Below, in pieces: positions 8,597 to 19,360 of a DNA stretch of 64,000 bases (its first letter is position 1; the number at the start of each line of letters is the position of its first letter). The DNA is from Duganella sp. CF402. Lineage in GTDB: Bacteria > Pseudomonadota > Gammaproteobacteria > Burkholderiales > Burkholderiaceae_D. The position numbers and the translations under genes are program-made. Below the pieces are notes generated by a model. The model did not search any database and had not been told where the DNA came from. It saw only the letters and a list, made by a program, of their open reading frames with translations. The stretch lies in assembly GCF_900109645.1 (NCBI RefSeq), contig NZ_FOBG01000001.1:2648262-2712261 (forward strand), given 5' to 3'.

Positions 8597-11425
8597 TTAT
8601 CCCAGCTCGGCCTTCATGCCGGTGGCCTTGGCCACCTGCTCCGGATTACCGCCACGCAGCACTTCATCCAGCAGTTCGCGCGCGCCTTCCTTGTCGCCGA
8701 TTTCCTGATAGGCGACGGCGAGGTCCAGCTTGGTGTCCATTTCCATGTGGTGGGCCGACAGCGGCTCGCTGCTGGCCGGCGCGGACGCGGCCGGCGCTTC
8801 GGTGGCGGTGGCGGCGCCGCCGTCCAGGCTACCCAGGTCCAGGTCGATGCCCGACAGGTCGAACTCCTGCGCCGCTGGCGGCGGCGCGGCGGTGATGGTT
8901 TCCGCTGGCAGGTCGAGGCTGGTGTCGAAGTCCAGCGATGGCGCTGCAGCTTTCGGCGGCTCGGTCAACGCTGGCACTTCCGGAATGTCGAAGCCGGCCA
9001 GGTCGAGGTCCAGCGGATCGCTGGCGGCCGACGGCTTGGCGTCTTCCGCTGCCGCCGATGCCGGCAGGTCGAGGCCGAAGTCCATGCCCAGGTCATCGGC
9101 TGGCGCCGGGGCTTCGGCCGCCGGGGCTGGCGCCGGCGCCGGGGCGGCGACTGGCTCGAAGCTCAGGCCATCCAGGTCGAAGTCCATCAGGTTGCTGTTT
9201 TCGGCGGCCACCGACGCTGGCGAGACCGAGGCGTCCGCCGCCGCCGGCAAGGCGGTGTCGAAGCTGGCGCCGAAGTCGAGATCGTTGAAGTCGCCACCAG
9301 CGGCCGGAATGGCTGGCGCGGCCGGTGGAACCTCCTGGTTCAGGTCCTGACTGAGGTCCTGACCGAGATCCTGGCTCAGGTCCAGATCCAGCGCAGGTGC
9401 GGCGGCCATTGGCGCTGCTTCGGCCGGGGCCGGCGCAGCTGGCGTGTAGGTGGCGCCGAAGTCGCTGCCGAAGTCCGGCTCGGCCGCAGCGGCTGCCGCA
9501 GCGGCGCCGACCATCGCGGCAGCCGCGACCGGCGCGGCCGACGACGCATCGCCGGCACCCATCGTGTACAGCGGATTGACCGGGTCGAGGCTCTTGCCCA
9601 TTGCCGCCGCCTGCTCCCACTCGCCGCCCTGGCCGCGGGTCAGCGCGTACAGTTCGGAAGCCTGGGTTTCAAACGCACGCGCATCCTTGCGGGTGACGTA
9701 GATTTCCAGCAGCTTCAGGCGCACGGCGTGGCGTTCCGGATGGGTGCGCAACGCTTCCTTGAGGATTTCTTCCGCCTGGGCGTCGCGGCCGTAGGCGATG
9801 TAGACGTCGGCTTCCGCCACCGGATCGACCTCGTTGGTGTCCAGCTGGCTGGCCGATGGCGCGAAGTTCGAGTTGAACACGCTGTTGTTGGTGTCGATGC
9901 TCTGGCCGCCCGCATCGGCGATCAGCGGCTGCTGCGGCGGGATGGCGGTGTCGCCGAGGATGGACGGCTCGTCGGCCGGCACCACGAATTTCTTGCGGCG
10001 GCGCGAGGCCATGATGCCCACCGCACCCAGCAACACGGCGGCTGCGGCCGCGCCGACGTAGGTGATGTTGTCCATCAGGATTTCGAAGAAGCTTGGATCG
10101 GCCAGTTTCTTCGGCGGCAGCACCAGCGTGCGCTTCGGCTTATGCTCGGCCGGGGTAGCGTCGATGGTCGGCACGCCCGATGCAGCCGATGCTGCGGCTG
10201 CGGCCGACGCCGAAGCGGAGGCCGACGGCTTCTTGGCCTCGGCCGCCGCCTTGCTCTTCAAGGCCATCAGCTTTTCGAGGTCGTTGACGTTCTTTTCCAG
10301 TTCCTTGACGCGCTCTGCGGCTTCGTCCACCGCTTTCTGCTTGGCGATCTTGTCTTCTTCCGCCGCCTGGCCGGTCTTGCCTTGCTGTGGCGCGCTGGCG
10401 GTGGCCTTGGACAGGGTCAGCTTGTCCTTGGCGGTGTTGGTGGCGGTCGGCTTTTCCTCGACCTTGGCGGTGATCTTGCCCGACACGTTTTGCGAGGCGT
10501 CCGGCTCCTTGGCCGGCGCGCTGGCGGCAACCTGCCCCGCCAGCTTGGCGCGGTAGGCGTTGAAGTCAGCCGCATGCGCCACCACCACGCCGCGCGCTTC
10601 GCTGTCGCTGCCAGCGGCGCGAATGGCGTCGGAGTCCGGCACGGCCAGGATCTGGCCCGACTTCAGGCGGTTCATATTGTTGCCGGCGAAGGCTTCCGGA
10701 TTGGCACGGTATAGCGCGACCAGCATCAGGTCCAGCGACACGTCGACCGGCTTGACCTGGTTGGCGATACGGGTCAGGTTGTCGCCGGCCTTGACGGTGT
10801 ATTCGCCAGCGGCGGTCTTGGCTGGCGCCGGCACGGCCAGAGGACGGGTTGCCGGTGCAGGCTGCGCTGCGCCGGCGGCGGCGGACGGTGCGGTCGCCGC
10901 CGGGGCTGGCGCTTGGACCGGCGATTGGGCCGGTGCAGCGGCAGGCGCCACGCGGTTGCCGAGGTCGACTGGCGCCGTCACTTGCGGCGCTTGCGTGGCG
11001 CGCAGGTCTGGCGGATCGAGCAGGAAGGTGTATTCGCGGACCATGCGGCCGCCGGTCCAGTTCAGTTCCAGCAGCATGTCGACGAACGGTTCGTTGATCG
11101 GCTGGCTGGAGCTGACTTTGATGACTTGCTTGCCGTTGCGCGGCTCGACTTCAAAGCGCAGCGACATCAGCGCCGGGTTGAAGTCGATATTGGCGGATCG
11201 GAAGGCCTCGGCCGGGGCCAGCTTGGCGACCAGCGCGCTGGCCTCGTCGGCGCTGACGGCCGTGAGTTCGATTTCCGCCCGCAGCGGCTGCCCCAGCGAC
11301 GACAGGACAGTCAGCTTACCCAGTCCCGCCGCATTTGCAGACGCGGCCAACAAAACAGCGCTGGCAACGGCGCTGGTGAGTGACTTCAACGCGAACGAGA
11401 CAAAGGGGCGATTGTGTACTGGCAT
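8597..11425 (-). CDS. fimV: FimV-type pilus assembly and polarity protein
   Basis: 942 residues. A signal peptide ends near residue 33 (ASANAAG). It is followed by the FimV N-terminal domain starting GLGKLTVLSSLGQPL, a LysM peptidoglycan-binding module at about 205-265, a coiled coil near 350-395, one membrane segment at about 450-472, and a long acidic Ala/Pro/Asp-rich cytoplasmic part ending in the FimV C-terminal TPR-like motif (LAVAYQEIGDKEGARELLDEVL). FimV positions type IV pilus and polar regulators, controlling twitching motility. The acidic part contains small LDLSQDL/GQDL/SQDL repeats. The asd-fimV-truA order is conserved in related genera. Confidence 0.92.
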   Translation of the reverse strand: MPVHNRPFVSFALKSLTSAVASAVLLAASANAAGLGKLTVLSSLGQPLRAEIELTAVSADEASALVAKLAPAEAFRSANIDFNPALMSLRFEVEPRNGKQVIKVSSSQPINEPFVDMLLELNWTGGRMVREYTFLLDPPDLRATQAPQVTAPVDLGNRVAPAAAPAQSPVQAPAPAATAPSAAAGAAQPAPATRPLAVPAPAKTAAGEYTVKAGDNLTRIANQVKPVDVSLDLMLVALYRANPEAFAGNNMNRLKSGQILAVPDSDAIRAAGSDSEARGVVVAHAADFNAYRAKLAGQVAASAPAKEPDASQNVSGKITAKVEEKPTATNTAKDKLTLSKATASAPQQGKTGQAAEEDKIAKQKAVDEAAERVKELEKNVNDLEKLMALKSKAAAEAKKPSASASASAAAAASAASGVPTIDATPAEHKPKRTLVLPPKKLADPSFFEILMDNITYVGAAAAAVLLGAVGIMASRRRKKFVVPADEPSILGDTAIPPQQPLIADAGGQSIDTNNSVFNSNFAPSASQLDTNEVDPVAEADVYIAYGRDAQAEEILKEALRTHPERHAVRLKLLEIYVTRKDARAFETQASELYALTRGQGGEWEQAAAMGKSLDPVNPLYTMGAGDASSAAPVAAAAMVGAAAAAAAAEPDFGSDFGATYTPAAPAPAEAAPMAAAPALDLDLSQDLGQDLSQDLNQEVPPAAPAIPAAGGDFNDLDFGASFDTALPAAADASVSPASVAAENSNLMDFDLDGLSFEPVAAPAPAPAPAAEAPAPADDLGMDFGLDLPASAAAEDAKPSAASDPLDLDLAGFDIPEVPALTEPPKAAAPSLDFDTSLDLPAETITAAPPPAAQEFDLSGIDLDLGSLDGGAATATEAPAASAPASSEPLSAHHMEMDTKLDLAVAYQEIGDKEGARELLDEVLRGGNPEQVAKATGMKAELG

Positions 11426-11531
11426 AGTGGGGCGTTTTTATGATTGTCAGAGGGAAAATGTTACTTTCCCGGATATACCAACATAACATCATGCTTGGGA
11501 GCATGCAAGCTTTGCACCACTGTAAACCAAC

Positions 11532-11573
11532 AAAAGGGCTTTCCCCTATGAGAACACATAGGAAAAAGCCCTT
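11532..11573 (-). terminator. Terminator hairpin downstream of asd
   Basis: An inverted repeat pairs AAGGGCTTTCCCCTATG with CATAGGAAAAAGCCCTT around a six-base loop, with one bulge. On the minus strand it ends in TTTTGTT. It lies 20 bases beyond the asd stop and before fimV, so asd and fimV are probably separate transcription units. Confidence 0.7.
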
Positions 11574-11592
11574 CTCTTGTGCAGATTAAGAC

Positions 11593-12720
11593 TTACTGGT
11601 CGAGCACGATGCGCAGCATGCGGCGCAGTGGTTCGGCAGCGCCCCACAGCAGCTGGTCGCCGACGGTGAAGGCCGACAGGTAGTCCGGACCCATGCTCAT
11701 CTTGCGCAGACGGCCGACCGGGATCGTCAGGCTGCCGGTCACGGCCGCTGGCGACAGGTCATGCACCGAAGCTTCGCGGGTGTTCGGCACCACTTTCGAC
11801 CACTGGTTGGCCGAGGCGATGATGTCGGTGATTTCGTCCAGCGGCACGTCCTTGGTCAGCTTGATGGTCAGTGCCTGCGAGTGGCAACGCATGGCGCCGA
11901 TACGCACGCACAGGCCGTCCACTGGAATCGACTTGGAACCGAAGTCCGCGCCCAGGCCCAGGATCTTGTTGGTCTCGGCGCCGGCTTTCCACTCTTCCTT
12001 CGATTGGCCGTTGCCCAGGTCCTTGTCGATCCAGGGGATCAGGTTGCCGGCCAGCGGCGCGCCGAACTGCTTGATCTCGTCAGCCGACAGGCCGTGCTGG
12101 GTGGCCAGCACCTGGCGGTCGATTTCAAGGATGGCCGATGCAGGATCGTCCAGCAGCGGCTTGACGGCGCCGTTGATGGTGCCGAACTGGGTCAGCAGTT
12201 CGCGCATGTGCTGCGCGCCGCCGCCCGAGGCTGCCTGGTAGGTCATCGACGTCATCCACTCGACCAGGCCGTGCTGGAACAGGCCGCCCAGGCCGATCAG
12301 CATGCACGACACGGTGCAGTTACCGCCGATGAAGTTCTTCACGCCCTTGCCCAGCGCGTCCTTGATGACGTGCATGTTGACCGGGTCCAGCACGATGACC
12401 GCGTCTTTTTCCATGCGCAGGGTCGATGCGGCATCGATCCAGTAGCCGTTCCAGCCGGCTGCGCGCAGTTTCGGGAACACTTCGGTGGTGTAGTCGCCGC
12501 CCTGGCACGAGATGATGATCTCGCACTTTTTCAGTTCGTCGATGTCGGTGGCGCTTTTCAGCTTGGTTTCGTTCTTGGCCATCGCCGGTGCGTTGCCGCC
12601 CGGATTCGACGTGGTGAAGAACACAGGCTCGATGTGAGCGAAATCGCCCTCTTCCTGCATGCGTTGCATCAGGACCGAACCCACCATACCGCGCCAACCT
12701 ACCAGACCTACGAGTTTCAT
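11593..12720 (-). CDS. asd: Aspartate-semialdehyde dehydrogenase
   Basis: 375 residues, typical of the long proteobacterial Asd. It reduces aspartyl phosphate to the semialdehyde for lysine, threonine, methionine and diaminopimelate. The NADP-binding start [14 protein letters not shown], the catalytic cysteine at residue 135 in GGNCTVS, and the HMREL histidine region are present. It follows leuB after a REP-like palindrome and has its own terminator downstream. Confidence 0.96.
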   Translation of the reverse strand: MKLVGLVGWRGMVGSVLMQRMQEEGDFAHIEPVFFTTSNPGGNAPAMAKNETKLKSATDIDELKKCEIIISCQGGDYTTEVFPKLRAAGWNGYWIDAASTLRMEKDAVIVLDPVNMHVIKDALGKGVKNFIGGNCTVSCMLIGLGGLFQHGLVEWMTSMTYQAASGGGAQHMRELLTQFGTINGAVKPLLDDPASAILEIDRQVLATQHGLSADEIKQFGAPLAGNLIPWIDKDLGNGQSKEEWKAGAETNKILGLGADFGSKSIPVDGLCVRIGAMRCHSQALTIKLTKDVPLDEITDIIASANQWSKVVPNTREASVHDLSPAAVTGSLTIPVGRLRKMSMGPDYLSAFTVGDQLLWGAAEPLRRMLRIVLDQ

Positions 12721-12750
12721 TTTGCTCTTCCTTTTAAGTTATCTATCCCG

Positions 12751-12808
12751 ACGTCATTCCGGCGCAGGCCGGAATCCAATTGGGTCCCGGCCTGCGCCGG
12801 GACGACGT
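12751..12808. repeat. REP/BIME-like double palindrome between leuB and asd
   Basis: Two perfect hairpins in tandem: ATTCCGGC-GCAG-GCCGGAAT (12756-12775) and TCCCGGC-CTGC-GCCGGGA (12785-12802). Both sit inside an outer ACGTC...GACGT pair. It resembles the dispersed intergenic palindromes common in betaproteobacteria, and a shorter relative lies at 23711-23737. It may stabilise the leuB 3' end or bind a structural protein. Confidence 0.7.
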
Positions 12809-12811
12809 GCA

Positions 12812-13882
<1,071 letters not shown>

Positions 13883-13893
13883 GTTGTCGTTCT

Positions 13894-14541
13894 TTAGATG
13901 ACGTTAGCCAACCAGGGTTGGTTTGCCAGATGGCGCTCTTCGAAGCCACGGATAGTGTCGGCGTGACGCAGGGTCAGGCCGATATCGTCGAGCCCGTTCA
14001 TCAGGCAGTATTTGCGGAAGGCGTCGATCTCGAATGGGTAGGAGAGACTGCCGTTGCTGGTGGAAATGCGCTGCTGCTCAAGATCCACCACCAGTTTGTA
14101 TCCGGGGAAGGCCTTGACTTCATTGAACAGATGATCGATCTGTGTTTCGCTCAATACGATGGGCAGCAAGCCGCTCTTGAAACAGTTGTTGAAGAAGATG
14201 TCGGCAAACGACGGCGCCACGATGGCGCGGAAGCCGTACTGGTCCAGCGCCCACGGCGCGTGTTCGCGCGAGGAGCCGCAGCCGAAGTTCTTGCGGGTCA
14301 GCAGGATCGAGGCGCCTTGATAACGCGCTTCGTTCAGCACGAAGTCCGGATTCAGCGGACGCTTGCTGTTGTCCATGCCCGGCTCGCCGTGGTCGAGGTA
14401 ACGCCACTCGTCGAACAGGTTAGGGCCAAAGCCGGTGCGGTGGATGGACTTCAGGAATTGCTTCGGGATGATGGCGTCGGTGTCGACATTGGCGCGATCG
14501 AGCGGCGCAACCAAACCTTCATAAATCGTAAATTTTTCCAT
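13894..14541 (-). CDS. leuD: 3-isopropylmalate dehydratase small subunit
   Basis: 215 residues. Swivel-domain subunit of isopropylmalate isomerase, partner of Leu[15 protein letters not shown] near the N-terminus and [15 protein letters not shown] are the family signatures. The tiny entericidin-like gene lies between it and leuC. Confidence 0.95.
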   Translation of the reverse strand: MEKFTIYEGLVAPLDRANVDTDAIIPKQFLKSIHRTGFGPNLFDEWRYLDHGEPGMDNSKRPLNPDFVLNEARYQGASILLTRKNFGCGSSREHAPWALDQYGFRAIVAPSFADIFFNNCFKSGLLPIVLSETQIDHLFNEVKAFPGYKLVVDLEQQRISTSNGSLSYPFEIDAFRKYCLMNGLDDIGLTLRHADTIRGFEERHLANQPWLANVI

Positions 14542-14589
14542 AATCTTCGTTCATGCGACGTCGCCCGCAGCGCGGGCGCGTCAAGTCAG

Positions 14590-14715
14590 TTAATGGCCTG
14601 AGGCGCCTTGGACCGCCTGCCCCGCTTTTTGCACGTCTTTACCGATGCCGGCAACGGTGTTGCAGCCGGTCAGTGCGAAGGTAGCGATAATGGTCAGAGC
14701 GATGATCTTTTTCAT
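14590..14715 (-). CDS. Entericidin A/B-like small lipoprotein
   Basis: A 41-residue frame, absent from most ORF lists because of its size. MKKIIALTIIATFALTGC is a short lipoprotein signal with the lipobox cysteine at residue 18. After it come NTVAGIGKDVQKAG and a short Gly/Ala tail, the pattern of entericidin/EcnA-EcnB lipoproteins. These are membrane lipoproteins linked in E. coli to stress-related lysis. Here it is located between leuC and leuD on the same strand, so it is probably carried on the leu message. No partner antidote gene is visible beside it. Confidence 0.8.
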   Translation of the reverse strand: MKKIIALTIIATFALTGCNTVAGIGKDVQKAGQAVQGASGH

Positions 14716-14764
14716 GATATTTCCTATCTAGTTTGATGCGGCGCCTCAGCCGCGTTTTAATAAA

Positions 14765-16165
14765 TCAGTGCAGTGCGCGCACGTCGACGAAGTGGCCGGC
14801 GATACCGGCTGCCGCCGCCATCGCGGGCGACACCAGATGGGTGCGGCCGCCCTGGCCTTGGCGTCCTTCGAAGTTGCGGTTCGAGGTCGATGCGCAGCGC
14901 TCGCCTGGTTCCAGGCGGTCGGCGTTCATCGCCAGGCACATCGAGCAACCCGGCTCGCGCCATTCAAAGCCGGCGGCCTTGAAGATCTGGTCCAGCCCTT
15001 CGCGCTCGGCTTGTTCTTTCACCAGGCCCGAGCCCGGCACCACCAGCGCCAGCTTGACGTTGGACGCGCGCTGCTTGCCGCGCACCACCGCCGCTGCCGC
15101 GCGCAAATCTTCAATGCGCGAGTTGGTGCAGGAACCGATGAACACTTTGTCGATGCGGATGTCTTCGATCGCGGTATTCGGTTTCAGGTCCATGTAGACC
15201 AGCGCCTTCTCGATGGCGCTGCGCTTGACGCTGTCTTTTTCGTGGTCCGGATCCGGCACCCGGCCGTCGACCGGCAGCACCATTTCGGGCGAGGTGCCCC
15301 AGGTGACTTGCGGCTTGATCTCGGCGGCGTTCAGGGTGACCACCAGATCGAACTTGGCGCCCGGGTCGGTGTGCAGGGTGCGCCAGTAAGCCACTGCCTG
15401 ATCCCACTGCGGACCGGCTGGCGAGAACGGACGGCCTTTGACGTAGTTGATGGTGGTGTCGTCGACGCCGATGATGCCGGCGCGGGCGCCCGCTTCGATT
15501 GCCATGTTGCAGACGGTCATGCGGCCTTCCATCGACAATGCGCGGATGGTGGAACCGCCGAACTCGATACAGTAGCCATTGCCGCCGGCGGTGCCGATCT
15601 TGCCGATAATCGCCAGCACGATGTCCTTGGACGTAACGCCGTCCGGCAGCACGCCGTCCACCTGCACCAGCATGGCCTTCGATTTCTTTTGCAGCAGGGT
15701 CTGGGTGGCCAGCACGTGCTCCACTTCCGAGGTGCCGATGCCGTGCGCCAGCGCGCCGAAGGCGCCGTGGGTGGAGGTGTGCGAGTCGCCGCAGACCACG
15801 GTCATGCCCGGCAGGGTGGCACCCTGCTCAGGACCGATCACGTGCACGATGCCCTGGCGCTTGTCGTTCATGTTGAAGTAGGTCAGGCCGTAGGACTTGG
15901 CGTTCTTGTCCAGCGTTTCGACCTGCAGGCGCGAAACCGGGTCGGCGATGCCTTCGGCGCGCGAGGTGGTTGGCACGTTGTGGTCGGCCACGGCCAGGTT
16001 GGCCGACAGGCGCCACGGCTGGCGATTGGCCGCGCGCAGGCCGTCGAACGCCTGCGGGCTGGTCACTTCGTGCACGAGGTGGCGGTCGATGTACAGGATG
16101 GTGGTGCCGTCATCTTCGGTGCGGACCACGTGCGATTCCCAGAGTTTGTCGTAAAGCGTCTTCAT
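14765..16165 (-). CDS. leuC: 3-isopropylmalate dehydratase large subunit
   Basis: 466 residues, the usual LeuC length. Aconitase-family [4Fe-4S] subunit that isomerises 2- to 3-isopropylmalate. The N-terminal [23 protein letters not shown], and the cluster cysteines in FIGSCTNSR and [11 protein letters not shown] are all present. It is the first gene of the leuC-ecn-leuD-leuB series, so the promoter should lie in 16166-16297, where I recognise no specific operator. Confidence 0.97.
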   Translation of the reverse strand: MKTLYDKLWESHVVRTEDDGTTILYIDRHLVHEVTSPQAFDGLRAANRQPWRLSANLAVADHNVPTTSRAEGIADPVSRLQVETLDKNAKSYGLTYFNMNDKRQGIVHVIGPEQGATLPGMTVVCGDSHTSTHGAFGALAHGIGTSEVEHVLATQTLLQKKSKAMLVQVDGVLPDGVTSKDIVLAIIGKIGTAGGNGYCIEFGGSTIRALSMEGRMTVCNMAIEAGARAGIIGVDDTTINYVKGRPFSPAGPQWDQAVAYWRTLHTDPGAKFDLVVTLNAAEIKPQVTWGTSPEMVLPVDGRVPDPDHEKDSVKRSAIEKALVYMDLKPNTAIEDIRIDKVFIGSCTNSRIEDLRAAAAVVRGKQRASNVKLALVVPGSGLVKEQAEREGLDQIFKAAGFEWREPGCSMCLAMNADRLEPGERCASTSNRNFEGRQGQGGRTHLVSPAMAAAAGIAGHFVDVRALH

Positions 16166-16297
16166 GATGTCATTTCTGTACTGCTACGATTATCCAACTT
16201 GATTATGCCATATTGTGCAATGCAATAGCAGCCACCGCTGTCCAGCCTCTTGAGCCCGACGCCTTCTGCATACCGATCGACTTGGTATGACCCCTAA

Positions 16298-16334
16298 ATA
16301 AAAAAAAGCCTGCGTGTGAACGCAGGCTTTTTGG
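16298..16334 (-). terminator. Strong intrinsic terminator downstream of cheA
   Basis: GCCTGCGT and ACGCAGGC form a stem with a four-base loop, with flanking A/T pairs. On the minus strand it is followed by eight T residues. It starts about 24 bases after the cheA stop and insulates the cheZ-cheA unit from the leu promoter region. Confidence 0.85.
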
Positions 16335-16357
16335 TCCTTCTGGCCTGATCCGCTTGA

Positions 16358-18259
16358 TCAAGCCGCCATGCGTACACTACCTCGACAACCGTCCATTAGG
16401 AACGATAGGCCTACCACCAGCACCAGCTCGCCCTCTGCGGAACGCGCCGTGCCGGTAATGCCCTCGACGGTAATCGCGGTCATCGGTTTAATCACCAGGT
16501 CGGCAGTGCCGTCCACCGCTTCCACGGCCAGGATGTATGGCTGTGGTGCCGAGACAACAATACCCACCTTCTCGCGGCAGCTTTCGTAGCCCAGCGAGTC
16601 GGCCAGCGAGCGCACCGGCAGCGGACGGCCCTGATCCTTGAGGACCGGGGCGCCGCCCACTTCCATGAACACTTCCGGCAGCTCGACCACGCGCTGCACC
16701 ACGGCCATCGGCAGCGCCAGCGCGGCGCCCGAGGTCGAGACCAGCATGGTCGGCACGATCGACAGTTCGATCGGCAGGCGGATCGAGAACTTGGTGCCCT
16801 GGCCCAGCACGGACTCGATCTGGATCGCGCCGCGGTTTTTCTCCACGGCGGTCTTCACCACGTCCATGCCGACGCCGCGGCCGGACACGCTCGAAGCCAC
16901 TTCCTTGGTCGAGAAACCCGGTAAGAATACCAGTTGCAGGCAATCGTCGGTAGATAACTGCGCCGATTCCGAGATCAGGCCCTTCTGCAGCGCCTTGGCG
17001 CGCAGCTTGACCGGGTCCATGCCCTTGCCGTCATCCTGCAGCACGATCATGACACTGTTAGCTTCCTGCCATGCCTTGAGCTGGATGAAGGATTTGATCG
17101 GCTTGCCGGCAATCGCGCGCTCTTCCGGCGTTTCGACGCCGTGGTCGAGCGAGTTGCGCAGCATGTGGACCAGCGGATCGTACAGCGAATCAACCACCAC
17201 GCGGTCGACTTCGGTCTCCGCGCCCTCGATGTTCAGATCGACTTCCTTGCCCAGGTCCTTGGCCAGCTCACGCACCAGGCGCGGGAACTTCTGGAACAGG
17301 CGGCCGACTGGCTGCATGCGGGTCGCCAGGGTGGCGCGCTGCAGTTCGGTCGAGTAGCGCGAGGCGCGTTCCAGCGTTTCGGCCAGCGTCGACATCAGCG
17401 TCTGCGCCTGGCCTTCGAACTTGAACTGCATCAGGCGTTCCAGCAGCACGGCGGCCTGGTTGGCGGCCTGCACCGATTCGCCGGCCACTTCCAGCAGCGC
17501 ATCGAGCTTGACGGCGTCGATACGGATCGATTCTTCCTTGGCTGGCGCCGATTGCGGACGCTCGTCCTTCTTCTCGGCGGCTTCGCGGCGCGGCGCGGCC
17601 TTGACTTCGGCGGCCACGGCGGCGATTTCAGCCGAGCTTGGCGCGGCCGGCGCCGGGGCGGCGACCGGGGCGGCTGCGGCAGCGGCTGGCGCTGGCGCCG
17701 AACGGGTATAGGAACCAGCCGGCATCACGGTTTCGTACATGCCTTCCCAGTCGAGGCCATCGGCCGACGGGACGGCAGCTGCTGCCGCAACCGGCGCAGG
17801 TGCAGGCGCCGCAGCCGCAGGGGCTGGCGCAGCAGCAGCCGCAGCCGCAGCCGCCGGCTTGGCCGGGGCGCTGGACTTGCCTGCAATGGCGTCATTCAAC
17901 AGCGATTCCAGGTCGCCCGGCAGGGCCGGCAAGCTGCTCGGCTCGGCGCCGTCGTTCAGCTCCGCCAACTGGTCGGCGACGAAGCCCGACGCTTGCAGCG
18001 CGGCCTCGATCGACAGCGGCGTCACCGGCGCGGCGCCGGTGCGCAGCGCGTCGAACAGGTTTTCGGTCAGGTGGCAAGCCGCCACCAGCGCCGGCAGCCC
18101 CATGAAACCGGCGCCGCCCTTGATGGTGTGGAACGAGCGGAACACTGCGTTCAGCGTCTCTTTATTCTCCGGGTCGCGTTCGAGGCGCAGCAGGTGCTCC
18201 TCCACGTTGACCGCCAGATCCATCGCCTCAACGACGAAATCCTTCAGCATATCGTCCAT
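16358..18259 (-). CDS. cheA: Chemotaxis histidine kinase CheA
   Basis: 633 residues. P1 domain with phospho-acceptor His44 in RSFHTIKGGAGF; a low-complexity Ala/Pro linker at about 130-215 where the P2 response-regulator-binding domain would normally sit; P3 dimerisation from EESIRIDAVKLDALL; P4 ATPase with N-box HMLRNSLDHGVE, G1 DDGKGMD and G2 GRGVGMDVVK; and a C-terminal CheW-like P5. It phosphorylates CheY/CheB in response to chemoreceptors. The start overlaps the cheZ stop (TAATG). No cheW, cheY, cheR or cheB is nearby, so partners must come from elsewhere. Confidence 0.9.
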   Translation of the reverse strand: MDDMLKDFVVEAMDLAVNVEEHLLRLERDPENKETLNAVFRSFHTIKGGAGFMGLPALVAACHLTENLFDALRTGAAPVTPLSIEAALQASGFVADQLAELNDGAEPSSLPALPGDLESLLNDAIAGKSSAPAKPAAAAAAAAAPAPAAAAPAPAPVAAAAAVPSADGLDWEGMYETVMPAGSYTRSAPAPAAAAAAPVAAPAPAAPSSAEIAAVAAEVKAAPRREAAEKKDERPQSAPAKEESIRIDAVKLDALLEVAGESVQAANQAAVLLERLMQFKFEGQAQTLMSTLAETLERASRYSTELQRATLATRMQPVGRLFQKFPRLVRELAKDLGKEVDLNIEGAETEVDRVVVDSLYDPLVHMLRNSLDHGVETPEERAIAGKPIKSFIQLKAWQEANSVMIVLQDDGKGMDPVKLRAKALQKGLISESAQLSTDDCLQLVFLPGFSTKEVASSVSGRGVGMDVVKTAVEKNRGAIQIESVLGQGTKFSIRLPIELSIVPTMLVSTSGAALALPMAVVQRVVELPEVFMEVGGAPVLKDQGRPLPVRSLADSLGYESCREKVGIVVSAPQPYILAVEAVDGTADLVIKPMTAITVEGITGTARSAEGELVLVVGLSFLMDGCRGSVRMAA

Positions 18260-19092
18260 TAGAACCCCAGGTCGGCAAGAAGGTCGTCAACATTATCCTG
18301 ATTCAGGGCCACGGTCGGAGCCGACGGGCCGGACATCAGGGACACTTCCTTCTGTGCGATTTTTTCCTTGACGCTAGGCGGCGCATTGTCTTTCAGCAGC
18401 TGCGCCAGCTCCGCTTCCACGGTCTTGGTGATGTGCACCACCTTCTTGATCAGCTGGCCGGTGATGTCCTGGAAGTCCTGGGCCATCATGATGTCGAGCA
18501 GGCGGGCCTTCTCGGCCTCGGTGGCGGCCGACACGGCCACGGCGAATTTCTGCGAGTCGCCGGCCAGTTGCTTGAACTGTTCCAGGCTCAGCTTGCCGGC
18601 GAACAGGTCGGCCCAGCGGGTTTCCATGTCTTTCGACTGCTTCGACAGCACGTCCTGTTCCGGCATGCCCTCGTCCAGCGTGTTGAGCACCTTGTTGGCG
18701 GCTTGTTCGGTCAGCGAGGCCACGTATTCCAGGCGGTCCTGGGCGTCGCTGATCTGGGTGGCGGCTTCGGTCAGCGCCTTGTCGTAGCCGAGTTCGCGCA
18801 GCGAATCGTGCAGCAGGCGCACGATGCCGCCCAGGCGCTCGAACATCACATCCTTGCCGCCCTCTTCGCCGTCGGCGCCGGCGGCCGCTGCGGCAGCAGG
18901 CGCGGCAGCGGGCTCGGCTGAGGCGACCACATCGGGCGGTCGGGCGGCTGCGACTTCTTCGAACAGGCTTTCCAGATCATCTTCCGCAGCAGCGGCCGGC
19001 GCGGGTGCTGGGGCTGGAGCTGGCGCTGCGGATTTGCTCTGAGCGGACACTTCTTCAAATAGTGCGTCGAAATCGTCAGCGGCGTTAGTCAT
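18259..19092 (-). CDS. cheZ: CheY-P phosphatase CheZ
   Basis: 277 residues. A long four-helix core holds AQDFQDITGQ, the segment with the catalytic glutamine of CheZ. The last residues, VDDLLADLGF, match the CheY-binding C-terminal helix. Alanine/proline linkers flank the core. Two N-terminal elements, DDFDALFEEV (6-15) and DDLESLFEEV (38-47), resemble each other and loosely the C-terminal peptide. It dephosphorylates CheY-P to end the tumble signal. It is translationally coupled to cheA. Confidence 0.88.
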   Translation of the reverse strand: MTNAADDFDALFEEVSAQSKSAAPAPAPAPAPAAAAEDDLESLFEEVAAARPPDVVASAEPAAAPAAAAAAGADGEEGGKDVMFERLGGIVRLLHDSLRELGYDKALTEAATQISDAQDRLEYVASLTEQAANKVLNTLDEGMPEQDVLSKQSKDMETRWADLFAGKLSLEQFKQLAGDSQKFAVAVSAATEAEKARLLDIMMAQDFQDITGQLIKKVVHITKTVEAELAQLLKDNAPPSVKEKIAQKEVSLMSGPSAPTVALNQDNVDDLLADLGF

Positions 19093-19272
19093 AATCCCTG
19101 CTTCTCCATATTTGGTAAATTTGCTGCCCTAAACTAGCTGTATTTGGAGATACTAACATTGGATAGAACAACGGAGTATGCCGCGTGACACAAAAGTAGT
19201 GCTTTAGTGCAAAAAAAACCTGTAAAAAGCATAAAAGCCCACACCGGGCTGTACGGGAAAAAGTAGTTTTCT

Positions 19273-19286
19273 TTGATAAATATCAA
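19273..19286 (+). promoter_or_regulatory. Perfect FNR/ANR box upstream of the usp gene
   Basis: TTGATAAATATCAA is an exact match to TTGAT-N4-ATCAA. Its centre is about 38 bases before a plausible start point, with TAATGT (19305-19310) as a -10, close to the -41.5 class II activator position. This points to anaerobic or low-oxygen activation of the downstream stress protein. Confidence 0.85.
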
Positions 19287-19360
19287 GTCTTTCCATAGTA
19301 TCAATAATGTAAATCGCGACTACAATGAAGCTGTGAGCTGATTAGAAAGGGAGGTCCATC

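Noticed and set aside
17640..17880. Tandem repeat in cheA
   Set aside because: This is an Ala/Pro-coding low-complexity linker within a continuous frame, not a DNA repeat element.
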